Origin: Muribaculaceae bacterium
Lineage (GTDB): Bacteria > Bacteroidota > Bacteroidia > Bacteroidales > Muribaculaceae
Assembly (NCBI GenBank): GCA_017462345.1
Contig: JAFTRI010000018.1
Location: forward strand, 62,001-126,000
Direction of reading: 5' to 3'
DNA: 64,000 nucleotides
Below the pieces are notes generated by a model. That model was not told the origin of the DNA. It worked only from the letters and a program-made list of their open reading frames with translations, and did no database searches. Below, piece after piece: positions 28,855-37,980 of this stretch. The first letter of the stretch is position 1. Each line of letters begins with the position of its first letter. Made by a program: the position numbers and the translations under genes.

Positions 28855-31398
28855 ATGCCGAGACCCCTCATTATCATACTGTCCGCGTTGTTGTCTGCAA
28901 CGATCACCCTGAATGCGGGAAACATCACAAGAACCTATCATGACATGCCTATGCCCGATGTGCTTAGGGACATCGACAACACCTACACTGAAGGAAACAT
29001 CAACTTCATATTCAACGAACTTGAAGACTATACCGTCACTACAGCAATAATCGACAAGCCTGTATTGGATGCACTGTATGAAGTGATAGGATTCTATCCT
29101 ATAAGAGTGAACAAAGACGGCAACGACCTTTACATAGAATGTTTCCGCAAAGAGCGCAACAAGGTCAAAGGGCGATTGATCGACGAACATTTCAACCCTG
29201 TGGAATATGCCAACGTCATCCTGTTTGACCCGTCCGATTCATCTTTTATCACAAGTGGAGTATCCAATTCCAACGGAGACTTTGTAATTCCGGTCGCTCA
29301 CCGCCATATCCTGCTAAAGACACGTTGCATAGGTTACATGCCGTTCTCCGGACAATATGGCACAGGCAACATCGGCACAATACGCCTGCACACCGATGCC
29401 AAAATCCTCAAAGAGGTACGGGTCGAACGAAAAACAATAGCCTACGACGGAGACAAGATAACAGCCTGGCCCACAACCATCCAGGTCAACCACTCACAGG
29501 ATCTCTTCTCGCTTCTGGCTCAGCAACCGTTCCCGGGACTGTTCGTAAATGAACAATTCAGGGATATAAAAGTTTATAACAGGACCCCGGTAATACTCAT
29601 CGACGGCATACGACGCTCGGTACAGGATCTTATTGCAATCGACCCGAAGAACATCCTGCGTTTCGAATACAGCACTACAGTTCCGGTAAAATATCTTGAC
29701 GGGAATTCCGACACGGGAATCCTGTACATATACCTGAGACAGCCAAAGGAAGGAGGCACTTTTTATGCCGATTATAGCGGAGCATTCACTACAGGATTCA
29801 TAAATGCCGATGCAGGAGTATCATATAATCAGGGAAAATCGGAGTTCACGCTGGATTACTACACTTCCTGGCGCGATTACGAAGAACGGAAATATGACAA
29901 TATCCAAAGTTATATCGGCTACGATTTCAGGACCGATCTTGTTGAATCCGGGATAAATGCCCCGTTGGACTATAACGACCACCAGATCAACTTCGGGTAC
30001 AATTATCGCCACGACCGGACACTCTTTTTTTCAGCCAAATTATACAATAGCCTGTCATTAAGGCATTCATCCTCCAACGGAAGTATCCACGACACCTATA
30101 TAGGCAATTACTGTCAAAGATCTGCGACACGCGACCATCTTTACACCCCGTCGGTAGACATGTACCTGAAAAAAGAATGGGACGGAGGAAACACCATCGA
30201 GGTCCAGGTTACCGGGACCCTTTCCCAAAACGACTACCGGCGAGAAATTTACTATCAGTTCAGCAACGGGGACACAGCATCATATCCGTCCCAGATCGAC
30301 AACAGGTTCCGCTCATTGATTTCAGAAATTTCCTATGAGAAAATCTTCTCGGAAAAGACATCCTTACACATCGGCTATCAGAACCATTTTTCCCACTCCG
30401 AGAACGACTACTACACCTACAAGTACACGTCAGTCCTTGACCAGAGCAACAACTACCTGTATTTCTCCCTGTCCCAACGTATAGGCAAAGCTTCCCTGAC
30501 ACTCGGCTCCGGGATAAAGTTCCTTTCAATGAAAAGCGAGACCAACAGACGTGACTTCACAAGAAATCTGTCATCAGTCAACATAGGCATACCGTTAGGA
30601 AAGAAATTCAGCATGGGAATCACCGGGAAATACACCCCTGTTATCCCATCATTATTCCAACTCACTGACCTTAACCAATCAAGCAGCAATTATCTTATGA
30701 CAACCGGAAATCCGGAGCTGAAAACGGAACACAAACTTCAAGGGACTATAAGAGGATATTATTTTTACAACAACGTCAACCTCGGGCTTTCAACCGAATA
30801 CTGCCACCTGATCAACCCAATGAGCCGGAACGTCACCTACCTCGGAGACGGGAAATTCATCAGTCGCACAGAAAACTACAACCGTTACGACCGTTTTGAA
30901 CTCGGAGGGCACATTGCATTGACTGAACTCTTCGACAAGCATCTTTCCGTACAATTGAACGGCGGATACAAATACATATCTACCCGAAGCCTGATGCAGG
31001 ACATCTACCTGAATACATTCTATGCACAACTCCGTCTTACGGCATATTTAGGCAAATGGACCATATCTTCATTCTACTATCTGCCCAACAAATACATCGA
31101 CGGCAACTATATTCACAAAAACGAGAACTGGTCGACACTGACAGTGGGATTCAAGCCCGACAGGCACTGGTACATTTCGCTGTCGGGATGCCTGCTGTTC
31201 CACCCCGAAGGCACGGAATATCCACGATGGAACGTCAGCAGTACCAATCCCGGATACTATTATGTATCGATACCCGAAAACGGTAACATGATTATGTTTA
31301 CCGCTCGCTACAACATCTCATTCGGACGTATATTCGGCAAGACCAAACGCTCGCTTAACAACTCCGACATAAACAACACCGCCATCAAACCCGAATAA
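28855..31398 (+). CDS. STN-domain outer-membrane barrel (TonB-receptor-like signalling protein)
   Basis: 847 residues. After a signal peptide (about 1-21) comes an STN-type signalling domain (about 24-100, YHDMPMPDVLRDIDN, FIFNELEDYTV). A carboxypeptidase-regulatory-like domain follows (about 103-180, VKGRLIDEHFNPVEYANVIL), then a degenerate plug (VILIDGIRRSVQDLIAI) and a long outer-membrane barrel. The plug lacks the usual GGAINIxT-like ending, and the barrel resembles the OMP_b-brl_3 group rather than SusC. It follows the anti-sigma gene by 12 bases. Predicted job: sense or bind a ligand at the surface and pass the signal through the STN domain to the anti-sigma periplasmic domain. Transport ability is uncertain. 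Confidence 0.82.
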   Translation: MPRPLIIILSALLSATITLNAGNITRTYHDMPMPDVLRDIDNTYTEGNINFIFNELEDYTVTTAIIDKPVLDALYEVIGFYPIRVNKDGNDLYIECFRKERNKVKGRLIDEHFNPVEYANVILFDPSDSSFITSGVSNSNGDFVIPVAHRHILLKTRCIGYMPFSGQYGTGNIGTIRLHTDAKILKEVRVERKTIAYDGDKITAWPTTIQVNHSQDLFSLLAQQPFPGLFVNEQFRDIKVYNRTPVILIDGIRRSVQDLIAIDPKNILRFEYSTTVPVKYLDGNSDTGILYIYLRQPKEGGTFYADYSGAFTTGFINADAGVSYNQGKSEFTLDYYTSWRDYEERKYDNIQSYIGYDFRTDLVESGINAPLDYNDHQINFGYNYRHDRTLFFSAKLYNSLSLRHSSSNGSIHDTYIGNYCQRSATRDHLYTPSVDMYLKKEWDGGNTIEVQVTGTLSQNDYRREIYYQFSNGDTASYPSQIDNRFRSLISEISYEKIFSEKTSLHIGYQNHFSHSENDYYTYKYTSVLDQSNNYLYFSLSQRIGKASLTLGSGIKFLSMKSETNRRDFTRNLSSVNIGIPLGKKFSMGITGKYTPVIPSLFQLTDLNQSSSNYLMTTGNPELKTEHKLQGTIRGYYFYNNVNLGLSTEYCHLINPMSRNVTYLGDGKFISRTENYNRYDRFELGGHIALTELFDKHLSVQLNGGYKYISTRSLMQDIYLNTFYAQLRLTAYLGKWTISSFYYLPNKYIDGNYIHKNENWSTLTVGFKPDRHWYISLSGCLLFHPEGTEYPRWNVSSTNPGYYYVSIPENGNMIMFTARYNISFGRIFGKTKRSLNNSDINNTAIKPE

Positions 31399-31406
31399 TC
31401 CTCGAA

Positions 31407-32180
31407 CTATATGCCGAACAGGAGTGAGGCATTGGAGGTTGTCACTACCGATACCTCCTCAACCGACAGCGAAAGGCAACCGGCAATATAAGCGGCAGTA
31501 TGCACTATATAGGCACTTTCATTGCGTTTCCCCCGATGCGGGACAGGGGCAAGATAAGGTGAATCAGTCTCAAGCATGATACGGTCAATACCTATTGCCG
31601 GCAACACATCCCGCAACCTCGAATTTTTAAAAGTCACTATACCGTTGATACCGAAATAGAAATCTCCTCTCTGACGTATGCGTTCCACATCCTCCACCGT
31701 ACCGCCGAAACTGTGGAATACGCCCTGAGGAATACATCCCTGATGGCCATCCATAACCTCCAATATCTCATCAAGACCGTCACGGCTATGGATAATGACC
31801 GGAAGACCACTGTCATACGCCCATGCCAATTGGCGGGAAAACACCTCCATCTGCTCGGTCTTGAACGTCTTGTCCCAATACATATCAATTCCTATCTCCC
31901 CAACTGCGACGTATTCGGAGGCATTTTCATCCAATTCCCGCTTTACCGCAGCTAGATCTTCCTGCCAGGATTCCCTCACCTCTGTCGGATGCAGACCTAT
32001 TGCCATGAATGTGTTTTCCGGGAACTGACAATGCAGACGCCTCATCGGCTCGATAGTCGTCAAGTCGACATTGGGAAATATCATACGGTCGACACCGGCA
32101 TCAATGGCACGTTTCACCGCATCGCCGGGAAACGGTAGAAACTCATCGAGATACAAATGGGTATGTGTATCTGTAATCAT
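31407..32180 (-). CDS. TatD-family metal-dependent hydrolase
   Basis: TIM-barrel metallohydrolase (257 residues) with the TatD signature order: DTHTHLYLDEF, GLHPTEV, VGEIGIDMYWD, PVIIHSRDG, VFHSFGG and LETDSPYLAP. Family members are DNases or tRNA-end nucleases with a quality-control role. It lies 9 bases downstream of the prenyl synthase gene and is probably co-transcribed with it. It converges on the STN-barrel gene with only 8 bases between stops. Confidence 0.93.
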   Translation of the reverse strand: MITDTHTHLYLDEFLPFPGDAVKRAIDAGVDRMIFPNVDLTTIEPMRRLHCQFPENTFMAIGLHPTEVRESWQEDLAAVKRELDENASEYVAVGEIGIDMYWDKTFKTEQMEVFSRQLAWAYDSGLPVIIHSRDGLDEILEVMDGHQGCIPQGVFHSFGGTVEDVERIRQRGDFYFGINGIVTFKNSRLRDVLPAIGIDRIMLETDSPYLAPVPHRGKRNESAYIVHTAAYIAGCLSLSVEEVSVVTTSNASLLFGI

Positions 32181-32189
32181 TACTATAAT

Positions 32190-33158
32190 TTAACGTGTGC
32201 GGCAGCGTGACTCGTTCACTATATTGACAAAGAAAGCCAAAGCGTCTTCATCCAGCCCTATCTTTTTGACTGTATCTATTGCCTCTTCGGCATACCGGTC
32301 AATAATGTCATGACAACGTTGACCGAGATTCAACTCGTTATAGATGCCGGTTACACCTGCAATCTTATCTTCAGGAGCAATATTTGACCCTACCAGATCC
32401 AGCAGCCGCCCACTATCGTCCTCGGCAAGAGCCGAAATAAGCAGCCATGTTTTCTTGTCATTCAGAATATCGCCCCCTATCCTCTTTCCAAACACGGCAG
32501 GGTCTCCGTATGTATCGAGATAATCATCCTGTAACTGAAAGGCAAGACCCATTTTGAGTCCGAACTCATAAAACAGCGAGCGTTCGCATCCATCACCTCC
32601 GGCCATTATCGCACCCATTTCACAGGCACATCCGAGCAGCACCGAAGTTTTAAGCCTTATCATCTCGATGTATTCATTGACACTGACATCCGGACGCTTT
32701 TCAAAATCCATGTCATACTGCTGCCCCTCGTACACCTCCATGGCCGTGCGGTTGAACAGCATCATGACCTCACCCATCTTTGCCACATCACACCTGCCCA
32801 CAAGTTGCGATGCCATCGTCAACATCGCATCCCCCGACAGGATTGCCGTTGACTCATTCCAACGGCGATGTACGGTAGGCTTTCCCCGACGCATATCGGC
32901 CTTGTCCATCACATCATCATGCAATAACGTGAAATTATGGAACATCTCTATTCCCAACGCCTGATTTTTTGCCACATCGATATCCCCGCCGAGAGCGACA
33001 CATGCCGCCAGCGTCAACACCGGACGGATACGTTTTCCTCCACCGTCAAGCGTATAACGTATAGGCTCGTACAGTCCATCCGGTTCATCGGGATAGCGGA
33101 TCTCCCTCACCGCCTTATTTACATAACCGATAAGATATTCGCTCGTGTACATATCCAA
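32190..33158 (-). CDS. Trans-isoprenyl diphosphate synthase (polyprenyl synthetase)
   Basis: Elongates allylic diphosphates with isopentenyl diphosphate. The first aspartate-rich motif is DDVMD (81-85), following GKRIRPVLT; the second is DDYLD (211-215) in FQLQDDYLDTYGD. The two residues between the aspartates of the first motif suggest a short- to medium-chain (FPP/GGPP-like) product, but chain length cannot be set by eye. The 322-residue length is usual. It is the first gene of a two-gene unit with tatD and shares a short divergent promoter region with the DUF4250 gene. Confidence 0.92.
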   Translation of the reverse strand: MDMYTSEYLIGYVNKAVREIRYPDEPDGLYEPIRYTLDGGGKRIRPVLTLAACVALGGDIDVAKNQALGIEMFHNFTLLHDDVMDKADMRRGKPTVHRRWNESTAILSGDAMLTMASQLVGRCDVAKMGEVMMLFNRTAMEVYEGQQYDMDFEKRPDVSVNEYIEMIRLKTSVLLGCACEMGAIMAGGDGCERSLFYEFGLKMGLAFQLQDDYLDTYGDPAVFGKRIGGDILNDKKTWLLISALAEDDSGRLLDLVGSNIAPEDKIAGVTGIYNELNLGQRCHDIIDRYAEEAIDTVKKIGLDEDALAFFVNIVNESRCRTR

Positions 33159-33187
33159 TACTGATTTGTTTCTATAATTACAACCGG

Positions 33188-33214
33188 CAAAGATAACAAA
33201 ATTTCGTATCTTTG
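33188..33214. promoter_or_regulatory. Face-to-face -7 boxes of two divergent genes
   Basis: On the minus strand 33188-33195 reads TATCTTTG (for the prenyl synthase gene, 30 bases before its ATG). On the plus strand 33207-33214 reads TATCTTTG (for the DUF4250 gene, 28 bases before its ATG). Only 11 bases separate the two boxes, so each -7 lies inside the other promoter's spacer and the two polymerases should compete for the site. Confidence 0.6.
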
Positions 33215-33241
33215 CTGCCTCATTTTTAGCGATACGACCCC

Positions 33242-33421
33242 ATGGAACAACTTCCGGCTGACATAATGATGCTTTTCAGCTATATAAATACCAAGCTCCG
33301 CGATAATTACCCGTCACTCGACTCTCTTTGCGATGATCTTGGCATCGACCGCGACTGGCTCGTAAGCCAATTGGCTCAAGGCGGATTCGAATATAACACA
33401 GAACTTAACAAATTCTGGTAA
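33242..33421 (+). CDS. DUF4250 small protein
   Basis: A 59-residue product starting MEQLPADIMMLFSYINTKLR and continuing YPSLDSLCDDLGID, then GGFEYNTELNKFW. The wording (L-P-x-D, M-L-x-S-x-x-N-T-K-L-R-D, S-L-D-x-L-C-D-D-L, G-F-x-Y-N) matches the DUF4250 family of short cytosolic proteins of unknown function. It has its own -7 box. The uvrD-like gene begins 71 bases later with a separate promoter. Confidence 0.85.
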   Translation: MEQLPADIMMLFSYINTKLRDNYPSLDSLCDDLGIDRDWLVSQLAQGGFEYNTELNKFW

Positions 33422-33453
33422 CATTATCCCTCACAAAAATCATCACCGTTTTC

Positions 33454-33484
33454 TTGCTTTAGCACGGCAAAGGAATTAACTTTG
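33454..33484 (+). promoter_or_regulatory. Promoter of the UvrD/PcrA helicase gene
   Basis: TTG (33454-33456, preceded by C) and TAACTTTG (33477-33484) are separated by 20 bases. Transcription would begin at about 33490, only a few bases from the ATG at 33493, so the mRNA may be nearly leaderless. Confidence 0.5.
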
Positions 33485-33492
33485 CCTGAAGA

Positions 33493-35811
33493 ATGGAAGA
33501 ATACATCAAGCAACTCAACAAGCAACAGCAGGAGGCAGTACTCTACACCGACGGGCCATCGCTTGTAATTGCAGGAGCAGGCTCAGGAAAGACCCGCGTA
33601 CTGACCTACAAGATAGTACATCTGTTGTGCCACGGTTACGAACCATGGCGTATTCTTGCACTGACATTCACCAACAAGGCCGCCAGGGAGATGCGTGAGC
33701 GCATCGAGACACTCGTTGGCACGTCTACGGCATCGAAACTGTGGATGGGTACATTCCACTCCATTTTTTTACGTATTCTGCGCACCAATGCCGAACGCAT
33801 AGGATTCAAGAGCAATTTCACGATTTACGATACCGCCGACTCCAAATCGCTCGTCAAATCCATCTTAAAAGAGATGGATCTTGATGACAAGATCTACAAG
33901 CCATCGACAGTACAGGCTGCAATATCCACAGCCAAGAACGCACTCATATCTCCGGAAAAATATGCGTTATCGGCAGAAATAATGGAAGCCGACAAGCGCG
34001 CTCACCGCCCACGGATTCACGAAATATACCGCACCTACCGCCACCGTTGCCACATTGCAGGAGCCATGGACTTCGACGACATCCTGTACTACACCAACGT
34101 GCTGTTGCGTGACAACCCCGACATTCTTCACCATTATCAGGAATACTTCCGCTACATTCTTGTCGACGAGTATCAGGACACCAATTTTGCCCAACACCTC
34201 ATCGTCTCACAACTATGCAACGGCAACAAGAATCTGTGTGTAGTGGGAGACGATGCACAAAGCATCTATTCCTTCCGCGGGGCAAACATCCGCAACATCC
34301 TCAATCTGAAAAATGCCTACCCCGACTTGCGCATCTTCAAACTGGAACAGAACTACCGGTCGACACAGAACATTATAAATGCCGCCAATTCGCTCATAGA
34401 CAAGAACACCGAACAGATACGCAAACAGGTATTCTCACGCAACGATGTAGGCTCACTCATCGAAGTAGTCCAATCATACAGTGACTATGAGGAAAGTTTC
34501 CTTGTCGCCAACCGCATCTCTCAACTGAAAATGCAACGCCATGACAGTTATGAGGAATACGCAATACTATACCGCACCAACGCCCAATCACGCATCCTTG
34601 AGGAATCATTGCGCAAGCGTAATATCCCCTACCGCATCTACGGAGGGCTGTCATTCTACCAGCGTAAGGAGGTAAAAGATGCGATCGCCTATTTCCGTCT
34701 ATCGATCAATCCCAATGACGACGAAGCCCTGAAACGCATAATAAATTATCCGGCAAGGGGTATTGGAGAAACGACTGTCAACAAATTAGTACGCTGCGCT
34801 ATCGACAACCGCGTGAGCCTTTGGCACGTAATCGACAGTCTCGACAAGTATAATCCGGGGATAAACTCCGGCACAGCCAAGAAACTCGCTTCATTCCACG
34901 ACATGATTGTGTCATTCATCGAAATGAACGACCGGGGACTCGATGCCGAAGCTGTCGCCACACGCATCATCAGCGACACACACCTGTTAAGCATTCTTCT
35001 GAGCGACCGCACTCCGGAGAGTATTTCCAAGCAGGAAAACCTGTCCGAGCTTATAAACGGTGTAAAGGAATTCGTCTCATCCAAGCAAGAGGAAGGACAG
35101 GAAGGGATTACTCTTAATGACTTTCTCGCCGAAGTTTCCCTCGCCACCGATCAGGATATTCAGGACGCGTCGGAAGAACGCATAACCCTGATGACCGTCC
35201 ATGCAGCCAAAGGCCTCGAATTCAGCAATGTATTTATCGTAGGTGTCGAGGAAGATTTGTTCCCGTCGGCAATGAGCAGTACATCACTTAGCGAAATCGA
35301 GGAAGAACGCCGCCTGCTTTACGTGGCCATCACCCGTGCCAAGAATTTCTGTATGCTCTCCTACGCCTCATCAAGATTCCGCAACGGACAGACAAAAACC
35401 TGCTCGCCTTCCCGTTTCATTCGTGACATAGACCCGCAATACCTTTCGCTTTGCTCCGGCAGCAGGCTGTCAGGGCGTCAGGAACGGTCATTCAACCCCG
35501 TAGAGAACTACCGGACATCGTTCCACTCCTCCATGTCTCAACCACGTCTCAAGACTCCCGCATTCACGACTCAGGCTCTCCGATCCAATCCGTCATCGCC
35601 ACGCATTGCAGGAAACAATAACAACGGTTACGGACTGCATCAGGTTTCAGAGCTACACAAAGGGATGAACATAGAACATGCACGCTTCGGCAGCGGCATC
35701 ATTACGGATATAGACACAGCGTCAGCCGACCCTCGTATTGTCGTAGAGTTCGGAAACATCGGCAGCAAGACTCTCCTACTTAAATTCGCACGATTCAACA
35801 TTCTCGAATAA
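33493..35811 (+). CDS. Superfamily 1 DNA helicase, UvrD/PcrA type
   Basis: ATP-dependent 3'-5' helicase for repair and replication-fork processing. Motifs in order: Q motif LNKQQQEAV, Walker A AGAGSGKT (27-34), TFTNKAAREMRER, Walker B VDEYQDTN, GDDAQSIYSFRGA, LEQNYRST, LMTVHAAKGLEF and LYVAITRAK. The C-terminus ends in a small Tudor-like domain (HARFGSGIITDI) as in PcrA. The 772-residue length is normal. The terminal TAATG overlaps the nspC start by one base, so the two are translationally coupled despite unrelated roles. Confidence 0.95.
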   Translation: MEEYIKQLNKQQQEAVLYTDGPSLVIAGAGSGKTRVLTYKIVHLLCHGYEPWRILALTFTNKAAREMRERIETLVGTSTASKLWMGTFHSIFLRILRTNAERIGFKSNFTIYDTADSKSLVKSILKEMDLDDKIYKPSTVQAAISTAKNALISPEKYALSAEIMEADKRAHRPRIHEIYRTYRHRCHIAGAMDFDDILYYTNVLLRDNPDILHHYQEYFRYILVDEYQDTNFAQHLIVSQLCNGNKNLCVVGDDAQSIYSFRGANIRNILNLKNAYPDLRIFKLEQNYRSTQNIINAANSLIDKNTEQIRKQVFSRNDVGSLIEVVQSYSDYEESFLVANRISQLKMQRHDSYEEYAILYRTNAQSRILEESLRKRNIPYRIYGGLSFYQRKEVKDAIAYFRLSINPNDDEALKRIINYPARGIGETTVNKLVRCAIDNRVSLWHVIDSLDKYNPGINSGTAKKLASFHDMIVSFIEMNDRGLDAEAVATRIISDTHLLSILLSDRTPESISKQENLSELINGVKEFVSSKQEEGQEGITLNDFLAEVSLATDQDIQDASEERITLMTVHAAKGLEFSNVFIVGVEEDLFPSAMSSTSLSEIEEERRLLYVAITRAKNFCMLSYASSRFRNGQTKTCSPSRFIRDIDPQYLSLCSGSRLSGRQERSFNPVENYRTSFHSSMSQPRLKTPAFTTQALRSNPSSPRIAGNNNNGYGLHQVSELHKGMNIEHARFGSGIITDIDTASADPRIVVEFGNIGSKTLLLKFARFNILE

Positions 35812-36962
35812 TGAAAATAAACGATATACCCACACCGTTCTACATCGTCTACGAAACCCGTTTGCGCAACAATCTCACTCTCATCGACCGTGTGAAGCGG
35901 GAGGCTGGAGTAAACATCATCATGGCGTTCAAGGCCAATGCCCTGTGGCGCACATTTTCCATCATCAGGGAATATTGTCATGCATCCACAGCCAGTTCAC
36001 TCAATGAAATGAAACTTGCCCTTGAGGAACTCGGCAACGAGGTACATTCCTACTGTCCTGCCTACACCCCCGACACAATAGAGCAATACCTTGCCGGCAG
36101 CACACACATCACATTCAACTCGGTGAATCAATGGGAACGGTTTCGCGACAACGTCAACAGACATAATTCCTACAGTAGCAACCGGCATGTTTCACCGGGG
36201 CTGCGTGTCAACCCGCTCTGCTCGGTAATAGAAACCGACATTTACAACCCCGCTCTGCCAGGCTCCCGTTTTGGCGTTACGTCCGACATTCTCGGCGACA
36301 GGTTTCCCGACGGACTGGAAGGTATGCACTTCCACGCATTGTGCGAATCCTCATCATACGACCTTGCCCGTGTTCTTGATGCATTCGAACAACAGTTCGG
36401 CAAATACCTTACACAAGTAAAATGGGTAAATATGGGAGGCGGACATCTCTTGACACGTGAAGGTTACGATGTCGGACATCTCATTTCTCTGCTTAAAAGT
36501 TTCAAATCACGCTATCCCTGGCTTGATGTCATACTTGAACCCGGCAGTGCATTCACATGGCGCACAGGCGACCTCATCACAACGGTTGTCGACATCGTGG
36601 AAAATCAAGGGATAAAGACCGCGATTATCGATGCGTCATTTGCCTGCCACATGCCCGATTGCCTTGAGATGCCCTATAAGCCGGCTATTACCGAGAGCTG
36701 TGGCGTCGACCTTTCCCTGCCCACCTACCGGCTTGGAGGGAATTCTTGTCTTAGCGGTGATTTCGTTGGCGACTGGAGCTTCCACACCCCTTTACAGATA
36801 GGAGACCGGCTCACTCTTGAAGACATGAACCATTACACCACAGTAAAGACCAACATGTTCAACGGCATCCAACATCCGGCTATCGTACTGTGTCACGACG
36901 ACGGGGAGTGCGAATATCTTCGCCGTTTTACCTTTGATGACTATAAATCACGCATGAGTTAA
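35811..36962 (+). CDS. nspC: Carboxynorspermidine/carboxyspermidine decarboxylase
   Basis: PLP enzyme of alanine-racemase fold that removes the carboxyl group in the last step of the alternative (carboxyspermidine) route to spermidine or norspermidine. The cofactor lysine is likely K41 in IIMAFKANALW. Further family marks are HSYCPAYTP, GLRVNPLCS, SRFGVTSDIL, GMHFHALCESS, NMGGGHLLT and LEPGSAFTW, and the C-terminal GNSCLSGDFVGDW carries the substrate-site cysteine region. At 383 residues it is complete. The partner carboxyspermidine dehydrogenase is not in the window. The start is the ATG overlapping the helicase stop. Confidence 0.93.
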   Translation: MKINDIPTPFYIVYETRLRNNLTLIDRVKREAGVNIIMAFKANALWRTFSIIREYCHASTASSLNEMKLALEELGNEVHSYCPAYTPDTIEQYLAGSTHITFNSVNQWERFRDNVNRHNSYSSNRHVSPGLRVNPLCSVIETDIYNPALPGSRFGVTSDILGDRFPDGLEGMHFHALCESSSYDLARVLDAFEQQFGKYLTQVKWVNMGGGHLLTREGYDVGHLISLLKSFKSRYPWLDVILEPGSAFTWRTGDLITTVVDIVENQGIKTAIIDASFACHMPDCLEMPYKPAITESCGVDLSLPTYRLGGNSCLSGDFVGDWSFHTPLQIGDRLTLEDMNHYTTVKTNMFNGIQHPAIVLCHDDGECEYLRRFTFDDYKSRMS

Positions 36963-36975
36963 ATTCCTCCTTACT

Positions 36976-37974
36976 ATGCCCAAATATTCTGTAATAGTTC
37001 CGGTATATAACCGCATCGACGAAGTGAACGACCTGCTTGAAAGCCTGTCCCGACAGTCTTCCTCCGATTTTGAAGTCATAATCGTTGAGGACGGGTCGAC
37101 TGCGCCGTGTGATGGCGTTGTAAAGAAATATGCCGATAAAATCGATGTAAAATATTTCTACAAGGAGAATGAAGGACGTTCAATCGCGCGCAATTACGGT
37201 CTCGAACGTGCGACCGGCGACTACTTCATCTTCTTCGACTCCGATTGCGTTATTCCATCCGGTTACTTCAAGGTTCTGAGTACAGCCCTTGATTCCTGCC
37301 ACTACGATTGTTTCGGAGGTCCTGATGCCGCTCATGCGTCATTCAGCACCACACAGAAAGCGATCAACTACTCGATGACATCATTCCTTACCACCGGAGG
37401 AATACGCGGAGGGAAAGTGCAACTGGAAAAATTCGTGCCGCGCACATTCAATATGGGATTCTCACGCAAAGTTTACGGACGTGTAGGCGGATTCCGTGAA
37501 ATGTTCTCCGAAGACATTGACATGAGCACACGCATCCGTCAGGCAGGATTTTCCATCGGTCTCATACGCGAAGCCTTCGTGTATCACAAACGCCGTGTCA
37601 ACATGCGGTTATTCGCGCGTCAGGTTTATGTATTCGGGATGTCCCGTATAACCCTCCGTTTGCTTTACCCCGATTCACTGAAAATTGTCCATCTGCTTCC
37701 TGCCGCATTTGTAATTGGGACAATATCTCTCATTGTGCTTGCCTTTACTCTGTCAGGCTGGTTTGCTGCCCCGCTTGCGGTTTACCTGTTGGCGATATTC
37801 GTCTCGGCATTGGTTTCCACAGGCTCGATTGTCATTGCGGCCAAAGCCATCCCCGCAAGCATCCTGCAACTCGGAGGCTACGGATGCGGATTCATCAAGG
37901 CATTCACGACAAAGATACTGTTACGGAGAGGACGCGACATTGACGAAGAAATCATGATACGCAAAGGCAAATAA
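36976..37974 (+). CDS. Family 2 glycosyltransferase with C-terminal membrane segments
   Basis: GT-A fold transferase (332 residues): SVIVPVYNRIDEV at the N-terminus, VEDGST, RNYGLERATGDY and a DxD metal motif DSD at 88-90 (FFDSDCVIP), then GGFREMFSEDIDMSTRIRQA with the ED catalytic-base region. Two hydrophobic segments at about 240-262 and 266-295 anchor the C-terminus in the inner membrane. The donor and acceptor are unknown. It lies 13 bases after nspC and 6 before radC, in a same-strand run that looks co-transcribed. Confidence 0.9.
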   Translation: MPKYSVIVPVYNRIDEVNDLLESLSRQSSSDFEVIIVEDGSTAPCDGVVKKYADKIDVKYFYKENEGRSIARNYGLERATGDYFIFFDSDCVIPSGYFKVLSTALDSCHYDCFGGPDAAHASFSTTQKAINYSMTSFLTTGGIRGGKVQLEKFVPRTFNMGFSRKVYGRVGGFREMFSEDIDMSTRIRQAGFSIGLIREAFVYHKRRVNMRLFARQVYVFGMSRITLRLLYPDSLKIVHLLPAAFVIGTISLIVLAFTLSGWFAAPLAVYLLAIFVSALVSTGSIVIAAKAIPASILQLGGYGCGFIKAFTTKILLRRGRDIDEEIMIRKGK

Positions 37975-37980
37975 TGCACC

